Source of the DNA: Ahaetulla prasina
Lineage: Eukaryota > Chordata > Lepidosauria > Squamata > Colubridae
Assembly: GCF_028640845.1 (NCBI RefSeq)
Contig: NC_080541.1
Span: forward strand, 142,742,464-142,806,463
Direction of reading: 5' to 3'
Length of the DNA: 64,000 nt
This document shows, one piece after another, positions 55,470 to 64,000 of the stretch. How positions within the stretch are numbered: position 1 is the first letter of the stretch; every line of letters begins with the position of its first letter. A program made the position numbers and the translations under genes. The notes under the pieces are model-generated. The model was given only the letters and a program-made list of their open reading frames with translations. It was not told the DNA's origin and searched no databases.

Positions 55470-55945
55470 TGTTGTTTGTTGTTAGTTGCGAAGTCGTGTC
55501 CGACCCATCGTGACCCCATGGACAACATTCCTCCAGGCCTTCCTGTCCTCTACCATCCTCTGGAGTCCATTTAAACTCATGCCTACTGCTTCAGTGACTC
55601 CATCCAGCCACCTCGTTCTCTGTCGTCCCTTTCTTCTTTTGCCCTCAATCTTTCCCAGCATTAGGCTCTTCTCCAGTGAGTCCTTCTTTCTCATTAGGTG
55701 GCCAAAGTATTTCAGTTTCATCTTCAGGATCTGACCTTCTAAAGAGCAGTCAGGGTTGATCTCCTCTAGAACTGACTGGTTTGTTCGCCTTGCAGTCCAA
55801 GGGACACGCAGGAGTCTTCTCCAGCACCAGAGTTCAAAGGCCTCAATTCTTTGGTGCTCAGCCTTTCTTATGGTCCAACCTTCAAGGCCATACATTGCAA
55901 CTGGGAAAACCATAGCCTTGACTATACGCACTTTTGTCAATAACT
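55470..55945 (-). pseudogene. Bov-B (RTE) LINE ORF C-terminus and 3' end
   Basis: 152 codons on the minus strand without internal stop (55940 to 55482): KAMVFPVAMYGLEGWTIRKA, 'RIEAFELWCWRRLLRVPWTARRTNQSVL', 'LKYFGHLMRKKDSLEKSLMLGKIEGKRRKGRQRTRWLDG' and 'RKAWRNVVHGV..GRTRL'. This is the conserved C-terminal region of Bov-B reverse transcriptase. It is followed by the 3' end 'tcggacacgacttcgcaactaacaacaac'. Strongly 5' truncated, but the readable frame suggests a young copy. Known: Bov-B spread horizontally among reptiles, ruminants and others, and powers Sauria SINEs. Confidence 0.9.
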
Positions 55946-56655
55946 ATGTAGTTATTGACAACTAAAGTGGTCATTGATAATTCTCAGGAAGTGTGTGCAC
56001 ATAATGATGATGGGGAGTGGTACTGATTTCTAGTAATAAATAGTTTTCACCTATTTTCACTCATTCATGGGTATGAATGCCTTGGGAGAAAAGAAATAAC
56101 CTTGGGGAGTGCCAATAGCCTAGTTGGGGAATTCTGGGAGTTGAAGTCCACAGATCTTAAATTTGCCGAGGTTGGACACACCTGACATAGAGGGCATTCA
56201 AACCCAAAGAAAGTTTCCGTTGTTCCCAAAGTTGCAAAGAGATGACTAAGACAATGCTATTCGGGAAATGTAATATGTGAACAATTCTAAAAATGCATTA
56301 GTCTAAACCACAAAATAAATAATGCAATGTAATAGATTACTGAACATACACATCAAAAGCATATTAAGTACAGTATTCATATTCCATATTACTATGAGTA
56401 AGAAGTACTCATCCATTCTTGTAAAATAACCAAGTGCTACCTAATGATGATGTTACCTGAATATAATCACATCACACCTCAGGAATTGTACCATTTTGTT
56501 TGCTACTGATTTTCTTTTCTGAGTAATATTTGCAACTATTAAAAATGGTAATGAAGTGTCAGGAGACTTTGCAGTGTTTTCAGAATTGTACAGAAAAATA
56601 CAGCACGCCTAACTGATGTTGAGTTCTCTGCTATGGTAGACACACCTAAACAGAT
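55946..56655. other. Mostly unrecognised; half hairpin MITE at about 56122-56182
   Basis: 'gaattctgggagttgaagtccacagatcttaaatttgccgaggttggacacacctg' is the right arm of the hairpin MITE family; the left arm is missing. Confidence 0.45.
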
Positions 56656-57020
56656 AGTCCTTGACTTATAACCACAACTGAGCCCAACATTTCTGTTGCC
56701 ACATTTGTTAAGTGAATTTTGCTCTATTTTACAACCTTCCTTGCCACATTTGTTAAGTGAATCACTGCAGTTGTTTAATTAGTAACATGGTTGTTAAGTG
56801 AATCTGGCTTCCCCATTGACTTTGCTTGTCAGAAGGTTGCAAAAAGTGATCACATGACCCTGGGAAATTAATATGGGTCAATTGCCAAGCATCTGAATTT
56901 TAATCACATGACCATTGGGATGCCACAACAGTTGTAAGTGTGAAAAGCATTCGTAAGTCACTTTTTTGAGTGCCGTTGTAACTTCAAACAGTTACTAAAT
57001 GAACTGTTTTAAGTTGGCAA
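56656..57020 (+). mobile_element. Palindromic TA-type MITE
   Basis: 'cagatagtccttgacttataaccacaactgagccc' to 'gtcacttttttgagtgccgttgtaacttcaaacagttactaaatgaactgttttaag'. The right TIR is eroded. Confidence 0.7.
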
Positions 57021-57154
57021 TGTCATATTCTTCAAGTGTTTAGGATTTCTTTCTTCTTTAGCCAGCAAGACTAATGAAAAGGGGGAATGTTGGCTAGAGT
57101 TGAAAGGAACTACAGGGATCATCTTCTGAAGCCTGCAGAAAAAACTATACACAT

Positions 57155-57262
57155 GTAGTCCTTGATTTACAACCATTCATTGGAAATCATTCAAAGTTGC
57201 AATTGCAGAAAAAAAATAACTTATGACTGAACTTATGACTGTCGTAAGATGAGGACTACCTG
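57155..57262 (-). mobile_element. Internally deleted palindromic TA-type MITE
   Basis: 'catgtagtccttgatttacaaccattcatt ... tgtcgtaagatgaggactacctg' in only about 108 bp. Both TIRs are present, but most of the interior is lost. Confidence 0.65.
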
Positions 57263-57264
57263 GA

Positions 57265-58995
57265 AAGTGTCTTTGAGAGGTGGTCATCTAGCCTCATTTA
57301 GAAAACCTCCAGAGATGGGGAATCCAGAGCCTCCAAGGTAATTGTTTAATTGTAGTACACAGATCTTATTGCGAGAAAGTATTTCTTTATATCTAAACAA
57401 AATCCAGGCAGCTGAGGCTTACTTCTGATCCCATTTCTGTGGCAATAGAAAGTAGCTTCTAATCATCTTCCTAATTATATCCTTCTATGTACATGAACAC
57501 TGATAAACATGTACGCCCTCTGTCTTCTCTAGACTGAATATCCCAAGTCTCTTCTTTTTTCCACATAAGGTTGTTGCCTTCAAGTCCTTGTACCTTCTTT
57601 GTCACCCTCCCAATTCTGTTTTAATTAGTCAATACCCCTCTGGAAATGGGATGCTCGGAATCATGCACATTATTCATGGTGTGGTCTCAACCGTGAAGAC
57701 ATATTCATCACCAATCTCTTTCCACTTATGACTGTAGGACTGTAACTTTTTGTTGATATCACTAAGGGTTAAATTGCAACCTATGACCATCATTTGTGTT
57801 GTAAATGTTGTACCTTTGATGAAGGTATTTTTTTCCCTTTTTCTTTTATGTACACTGAGAGCATATGCACCAAAACAAATTCCTTGTGTGTCCAATCACA
57901 CTTGGCCAATAAATTCTATTCTATTCTATTCTATTCTATTCTATTCTATTCTATTCTATTCTATTCTATTCTATTCTATTCTATTCTATTTAACGTGCCT
58001 CTTCTAACGTCATAACTGTATCAGTCCTTCTAGCAGCTGATTCACACTTCTGGTTGATGTAGTGTTCGTTAGTTACCACACTCAAGACCTTTTCCAATGC
58101 AGTGTTTCCAAGCCTTGAAACTACAATCCATTTTTTTGTGTGTTAATCCTATATTTCTCTCCCTAAAAGTAATATTTACATATCTACCTGATGAAACACA
58201 TCCTGTTCCTCTTAGCTCAGTGTGCTAATTTCTCCTGGTTAAATTAGAAACACTTCCAGTTTTGTGTCACATGCAAATAAATTGGATAAATAGCCCATCA
58301 ATGTCATTATTCAGGTCATTGATAAAAATGTTAAATAATACTGACTGTAGAGCAATCCCGGAGAGATCCCAGCTACTGCTCCCCAACTCAATGCACAGCC
58401 ATTAATGTTCACTTTCTGAATGTGGTTAGTCAAGCAGCCAGGGATTCATCTCAATTTTAACAGCTTGACACTGAGAATGTCACATGGAACCTTTCCAAAA
58501 GCTTTGTTGAAATGAAAGCAGATTATATCTACAGCATTTCCCTTATTCACTAAAGTTGGTATCTTGTCAATGAAGATGGGATTTGTCTTAACTGATCTAT
58601 CTTGACAAAGCAATATTGAATATTCGCAGTCACAGTACTTATCTTCAGATGTGTACTAACAGACTGTTCTGTTATCTGCTGTAACATTTTTTTTTTTAGT
58701 TTTGTTGTTAAGCTCACTGGGCGATAATTTAGAAAAATCACTTTTTTTGTTTTCTTGGACAGGAAAACGTATTTGTGTTTCTCCAGGCTTCTATCATCTC
58801 CTCAGTTTTCCAGAGTGCCACAGAGATAATAGCTGGAGCAAATTCCTGCAGTATTCTGGGGTGTATTTCATCAGAGGCTGAGAATTTGAATGAGACAATT
58901 AATTATAGATTCCTTTACCACACTTAATTTACCTGAATCCCCCTCTGATGTAAAGGCAGAGACAAAATAGGAATTAAGTTCCTCTGCTACCTTCT
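57265..58995 (-). pseudogene. Old CR1 LINE ORF2, decayed, split by a Snake1-like insertion
   Basis: Minus-strand translation with many stops still shows AVDIICFHFNKAFGKVPCDIL (RT block AVDVVYLDFSKAFDKVPHDIL of CR1) near 58500-58440, then 'FIQFACDTKLEVF' (ADDTKL block) near 58290. Past the insert come 'SREDRGRTCLSVFM' and 'PWRLWIPHLWRFSK', for the EVVESPSLEVFK end of CR1. The Snake1-like copy at about 57702-57991 is inserted in it. Confidence 0.65.
57702..57991 (+). mobile_element. Snake1-like CR1-L3 3' end with long (ATTCT)n tail
   Basis: 'catcaccaatctctttccacttatgactgtaggactgtaac...atgaccatcatttgtgttgtaaatgttgtacctttgatgaagg...tccaatcacacttggccaataa' followed by about 15-16 ATTCT units at 57912-57990, the longest such array in the window. 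Confidence 0.85.
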
Positions 58996-59033
58996 GATCA
59001 TCTGTCAAGAGGTCTCCATTTGAAGTAAGGACA

Positions 59034-59465
59034 GGTAGTTCTCAACATACAACCAGTCACTCAGTGAGCATTGAAGTTCTGTCAGACCCCCCAATAGGTA
59101 GGTACAGAACAATTCCAGATTTCTGACAACTGCCCTCCCATATGTTTCCCCCTTCAAGAAAACAAAAAAGTGGACCACATTTATGGCTGTTTACAATGTC
59201 CTGTGGTATTTTGACCATGACTTAAAATAATATTTTTTTCCAGAAACCAACATTTATTCCAGTTTCTGGGTTGGGGGACAGACACCCATAATGAACAATG
59301 GGTTTGCTTAATGACTGCCACATTTGCTTCATGTCTGCCACTTTTGCTTAATGATTGCCACAAAAAAGATTGTAAAATAGAGTCCAGACATGTGATGACA
59401 TGCTTCAGCACTGTCACGATTTGTTAGATTCAATTGTGGTTGTAAGTTGAAGACTACTTGTGGTC
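59034..59465 (-). mobile_element. Palindromic TA-type MITE, diverged
   Basis: 'caggtagttctcaacatacaaccagtcactcagtgagc ... gattcaattgtggttgtaagttgaagactacttgtgg'; the interior is partly rearranged. Confidence 0.6.
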
Positions 59466-60195
59466 TTTACTACCTCTTTACTGTGCTTCTTGTTGTCGAT
59501 ATATTTGAAAAAAACTCATCTTGCTGGATTTTGCTTCTCTTGCTAGTCATGTTTTGGCCTTCTTCCTATCTGAAGTTTTGTAGATTTCTTGGCTTAGTTC
59601 TTCCTTTGCTTTCCAATAAGCATATTTCTTTAATCTAAACTCCATTGTGAGCTACCTTTTAACCACACTGACTAATTTAGATGTCTCTTAAATTTATTCT
59701 ATATTGGTATGATTTTTTTTTGTCATCAAGTCCCAACTACAGCACTTTTAACTTTAAGATTACCTTCCCATGCTATTTCTCATAGTTTATTAAAATCATC
59801 CTTTCTTTCTAAAAATCTATGGTTTGTGTTTAACTATGTTTTACAAAGCTTTTTGTTAAATTCAGTTCCTTATGATGTCATCACAAATTTACTTCTTCAT
59901 TGCATTTCTGTATGAGAAACCAACTAAGGATCTGGAAGAAGGGGGGGTTGTGTTCCGGTGGCGAGATGTGTTGCATAACAACATATTATGAGGTGAGAAG
60001 AAAATGGAAGATAAACCTCTTTTGAATGTAATAAGTGGTTAGCTAGAGAGCTCAGAAAATCTCCCTGTCCATTAATCAAATATCTCATAAATTAATATTT
60101 AAATCTATAATGGGTTTTCATATAATTTGATATAGGTTAGGTAGAGTTATTGCAATGTATAACTTTAAAGCATATTCAATCAATTCTTAAACCTC
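59466..60195. other. No recognised feature
   Basis: Possibly a continuation of the old CR1 on the left, but too decayed to call. Confidence 0.35.
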
Positions 60196-60203
60196 TTGAC
60201 TAC

Positions 60204-60441
60204 CCGTGTTTCCATGAAAATAAGACCGGGTCTTATATTAATTTTTGCTCCAAAAGATGCATTAGGGCTTATTTTCTACTTAGGTCTAATTTTTGGGGAA
60301 ATACAGTACTAAATGCATCCATCTGGCTGACAATCTTAACTGGGGCTTATTTTGGAGGTAAGGCTTATATTATGAGCATCGTGAAAAATCATGCTAAGGC
60401 TTATTTTCTGGTTGGATTTTATTTTTGAAGAAACACGATAC
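60204..60441 (+). mobile_element. MITE ('CCGTGTTTCC..AAAATAAGACC' family)
   Basis: TIRs 'cccgtgtttccatgaaaataagaccgggtcttatattaa' and 'ggcttattttctggttggattttatttttgaagaaacacga'. Repeated 'ggcttatttt' motifs throughout. Same family as 62581. Superfamily uncertain; TA-like flanks. Confidence 0.6.
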
Positions 60442-60757
60442 ACACGAATTATACTTACAACCACAGTTAAGCCTGGAATTTTGGTTACAGGTCACTGCAG
60501 TCGTAAATCAAGTCACCATTTTATAACTATTTTTATGTCTGTCATTAAGCAAGTCACCACAGTCGTTAAGCAAATCACATTGTCATTAAGTGAATCACTT
60601 GGTCATGAATGCAAGCCAGTTGCCAAGCACCCAGAATGAGATCACATGACCATAGTTGTGGTATGGCAGTCATAACTTCGAGGACAGACTTTTTTAAAAT
60701 CCATAATAATTTCAAACGGTTGTTAAGCAACCAGTCGTACATTGAAGATTACCTGTA
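60442..60757 (+). mobile_element. Palindromic TA-type MITE, diverged
   Basis: 'attatacttacaaccacagttaagcctggaattttggttac ... gttaagcaaccagtcgtacattgaagattacctgta', a poorly conserved copy abutting the preceding MITE. Confidence 0.5.
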
Positions 60758-61761
60758 GATTTGTTTTTTTAAAAAAGGTTAATTGCATCTTGAAGACTTA
60801 GTGGAGAACAAATTATAGAATAGTCATCTTTGTTTATTTAGATAACCCTATATATATTTCCAGTTTTAAAGGATGAATGGATTCTTATTGATCTACATTT
60901 ATTTTGAAATAGGATATATGGCTAAAATGATAATTCTAATATGAAAGGAAATGACACCTAAAATTGATTAATGTTGTCAGGAAAAGAAAATCAAAATGAA
61001 AATATATCGTAATTTTCTCTTCATTTTTTTAAAAAAAACATATGTAACAGATATAAGGAAGAAAGAGAGGGAGAATATGTTGTGTCTTCAAAGAATGGAA
61101 TGATATAGTCATAAAATAATCATAAAATAACATATGGGACTGCCTTAAGGTTCTACATGATACATAAAAGACAGATCTGTCTGTTTACATCTTTGGGAAC
61201 TAAGTTTACATATCCCATTCTTCTTTAAATGAAACATAAATGCTTAAGGATTTCCAGTTCTGGTAGTTGCCAAGGCCAACCAGAGGGCTATTTTGATCCT
61301 GATAGATTATTTGACACAATAATAATAATACTGTAGAAGACTTTGACATTAGCTTCCAGTCTGCACCTTATGATGCAGTGGGAATCAAACTCATCACTTG
61401 CATTGATAATGTGAATTTTAGATGTGAGCAGAAAAAAAAAGGAAATAATTATTGCCAGCCACTGACTGTTTCTTTAATTGCCTGATGCATGCATGGATTG
61501 AATTCAAGTCCCTGAAGCCTCCTTTTTATTTTGTGTCTTTTTCCAATCTTTGGGTCACTCTCTGAAGTCTCATACAAAATAGAGGGTTGGCAGAGACGGA
61601 TAATGATTGGGGAAGGTTGTAAGACCATAAGAGTAGATACAAGATAGTGTTAGAATCAAGAACCAAGCTTACATCATCTTTTCTCAAATTAGTGTCTTCC
61701 AGATTTTTGAGCAAAGGCCACATAGCTGAGACATTGTGGGAACTGAATTCCAGCGTTGTGT
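60758..61761. other. No recognised feature
   Basis: AT-rich; nothing identified. Confidence 0.45.
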
Positions 61762-61769
61762 ATCTGCAG

Positions 61770-62003
61770 CAAGGCTGAAATGCTCCCGGTTTGGACCGGA
61801 TCGCCCGATCCAATAGCGATCATGGTGGGTGGTTCGGAGAACTGGTAGCAATTGCAGTGCAAAGCCCCGCCCACCCACCCGGCTGTCGTTACTTCCTGGT
61901 TTTAACCAGGAAGTAATGTGTTTTGTACCTTCTGTCCATGCACAGAAAGGTTTTGCACATGCACTTCAGAACCAGTAAGGAAGGTAAGTAGATTTCACCC
62001 CTG
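61770..62003 (+). mobile_element. hAT-type MITE, variant with terminal 'aaggtaagt'
   Basis: Starts CAAGGCTGAAATGCTCCC and ends 'aaggaaggtaagtagatttcacccctg'; flanks ATCTGCAG (61762-61769) and GTCTGCAG (62004-62011), 7 of 8. Clearly sister to 15076. Confidence 0.85.
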
Positions 62004-62579
62004 GTCTGCAGGCTTCTTGTTTACTGACCTACCCTCACCTATACAGATGCATACATATGTTTGCTTCCAAACCATTTCATAGTAGCGATTCCACGAATAT
62101 AATATAGGAGTGGGAAAAGTAACTTTTAATTGCCTGTACTGTTAAACTGAAAGGAGTCCAAAATATAAACCAAATTACAGCAAATCAATTGAAGATCTAG
62201 CAAGAAACAGAAGATTGCTTATCTCAGCTTTTAGTCAGGTCAAAAGAAACAATTTTTCAAAGTTACAATTTTCTCACATTACTGTAACTTTTTAATCTTC
62301 TGAATACTATTTAATGTAATAGAATGAGGCACAAAGCAAAAAGATTCCATAATAAACTGACGATCAGATAACAACTAGTTCCTACTGTTGAATGGTCTGT
62401 AGTCACATTTAACCTATAGATCTATTTACAAACAAGATTCTCAGATTGAGTATGAGGACTTACTGTCTCATTTTCTGTGCCGTAAGAGAGGGAATAAATG
62501 AGTTAGTGAATTTCAGTTCTACTATTTGACTCTATGTATATCTAGTAAAAATAATAATAGCAATAGCACTTATATTTAT
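62004..62579. other. No recognised feature
   Basis: Nothing identified. Confidence 0.45.
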
Positions 62580-62876
62580 ACGGTGTTTCCCCAAAAATAA
62601 GCCCTTCCTCCAAAATAAGCCCTCCCCTGAAAATAAGCCCTCCCTCCAAAAATAAGCCCTCCCCAAGTATATTTAAACACATGTGTAGCTGGTCCCCGCC
62701 ATTTCCTCTGGTTAGGGTTAGGGAGACAGAGCTGGAAATCAGGTAAGATGGCAAGAGGAGCCCCGTCTTGCTCCACACACCCCAGAATAATAAGACCTCC
62801 CCAAAAATAAGGCCAAGTGCTTATTTCAGGGTTCAAAAAAATATAAGACAGGGTCTTATTTTCGAGGAAATACGAT
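62580..62876 (+). mobile_element. MITE ('CGGTGTTTCCCC..AAAATAAG' family)
   Basis: Between TA: 'cggtgtttccccaaaaataagccc' ... 'aagacagggtcttattttcgaggaaatacga'. The left part has four 'aaaataagccctcc' units in tandem. Shares termini with 60204. Confidence 0.65.
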
Positions 62877-62879
62877 ATA

Positions 62880-63085
62880 CCACTTTACAGTGCTTTACAG
62901 CTCTCTCTAAGCAGTTTACAGCATATTGCCCCCAACAATTTGGGTCCTCATTTTACCCACCTTGGAAGGATGGAAGGCTGAGTCAACCTTGAGCCTGGTG
63001 AGATTTGAACTACCATACTGCAGTCAGCTGGCAGTCAGCAGAAGTAGCTTGTAGTACAGCATTGTAACCACTGCGCCACCATGGT
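62880..63085 (-). mobile_element. tRNA-derived SINE, second subfamily
   Basis: Inverted: head 'ggtggcgcagtggttacaatgctgtactacaagc', a B-box-like 'tagttcaaatctcaccagg', body 'gactcagccttccatccttccaaggtgggtaaaatgaggacccaaattgttgggggcaatatgctgtaaactgcttagagag'. It shares its body with 13928 but has a different head and tail. Confidence 0.7.
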
Positions 63086-63289
63086 TCATAATGTGATGTT
63101 ATCCATTCAATCAAGTCCAACTCTTGGCAATTCTATGGTCTTTCCACATATTCCAATCTTGCACTTTCTTTATGTTTTTTGATAGCTGAAACTACATTTC
63201 CAATTGATTCTATTATTTACACCAAGATATAAACCAATCTTACTTGATCTGATACTCTCCATTTAAGTTAGGGCAAAAAATGTCAGCAA

Positions 63290-63553
63290 TATTTTTTTAT
63301 TTGCATTTATATCCCACCCTTCTCCGAAGACTCAGGGCGGCTTACACTATGTTAGCAATAGTCTTCATCCTATTTGTATATTTATATACAAAGTCAACTT
63401 ATTGCCCCCAACAATCTGGGTTCTCATTTTACCTACCTTATAAAGGATGGAAGGCTGAGTCAACCTTGGGCCTGGTGGGACTTGAACCTGCAGTAATTGC
63501 AGGCAGCTGTGTTAATAACAGACTGTCTTACCAGTCTCAGCCACAGAGGCCCT
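63290..63553 (-). mobile_element. tRNA-derived SINE with L2-like 3' tail
   Basis: Inverted: 'tttgcatttatatcccacccttctccgaagactcagggcggcttac' tail, the shared body, and head 'ctgtggctgagactggtaagacagtctg'. Well preserved. Confidence 0.8.
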
Positions 63554-64000
63554 TTTTTCATCCCTAGAAGTAGCTCCAGCACACATCTGGAGAATATCTG
63601 GTTGGAGAAGTTAATAATAAGAATACAAGAATAATTCTTGTATAAAACTCCTGGGGGAAAAAAGAATCATATGCATAAATATTGTCTGCAGGCAGTATCA
63701 CTTGAGATAAGGATTTTAATTGCAAAAGCCACACATTTTTTTCATATTTCACTTATCTCCAAGTTTTTTGTTTTGATTTTATGTTTTATTTTTCAAAGTT
63801 CTCCTCTACATTCTTGAGGAAAGCTCTTGAGTTGTTGGTCCTAAAGCAGGACTGAAGTTAAAGAAGATGTTTACAGGCATATATCTCATGTTTCTTGTAC
63901 AAAAAATTACTTTCTGTGATTTATTTTCTCACTTCCATGTACCGTTCTTTTCAGTACTTTCATTTCAACCAGTTATAATCCAGGAAAGCTTCTTCTTGCT
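63554..64000. other. No recognised feature
   Basis: AT-rich end of the window. Confidence 0.45.

Overview
This is a eukaryotic, AT-rich, intron-scale window from a squamate, most likely an advanced snake. It contains Bov-B (RTE), L2 and CR1 LINEs, Sauria-type SINEs with Bov-B-like tails, and several CR1-L3-type ('Snake1'-like) 3' ends that finish in (ATTCT)n / (AATAG)n arrays, a combination reported for snakes. There is no bacterial-style gene content; almost every long ORF is a transposon remnant or a chance frame.

The one host gene I can name is BCAR3 (NSP-family adaptor), on the minus strand. Its first coding exon is at 16250-16581 and carries the conserved N-terminal blocks AGKFASLPR, FPLASSMDLLSS and DVSIHGTLPRKKKG, a stop codon directly 5' of the start, and good splice sites. 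A GC-rich CpG island at about 32.75-33.44 kb holds a consensus minus-strand splice donor at 33044, the probable non-coding exon 1. Positions 16582-33043 would then be intron 1, everything left of 16250 intron 2, and everything right of about 33.4 kb upstream DNA. The SH2 and CDC25-like exons are not seen here.

The rest is a layered transposon record. (i) 0-16 kb: palindromic TA-type MITEs, a three-deep nest (Snake1-like > Sauria SINE > L2) at 7.47-10.2 kb, a minus-oriented solo LTR with 5-bp TSD at 12.48 kb, and an RLE-type LINE split by a hAT element that itself holds a SINE. (ii) 16-33 kb: Snake1-like elements, hAT MITEs with 8-bp TSDs, and a degenerate head-to-head pair of hammerhead-ribozyme-like Penelope fragments at 26.0 kb. 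(iii) 36.8-40 kb: a 2.77-kb 5'-truncated L2 with readable endonuclease and RT domains inserted in a MITE. (iv) 40.7-45.2 kb: L2 and L1 fragments, an inverted L1 repeat, and a Penelope-like element with a GIY-YIG endonuclease and four hammerhead-ribozyme-like motifs in its pLTR copies. (v) 47-64 kb: CR1, Bov-B, L2, SINE and MITE remnants.

The most interesting signal is the set of hammerhead-like motifs in two Penelope-type families, above all a direct tandem pair whose predicted cleavage sites lie 178 nt apart. All family assignments come from recognition of sequence without database searches. Boundaries marked 'about' are approximate.
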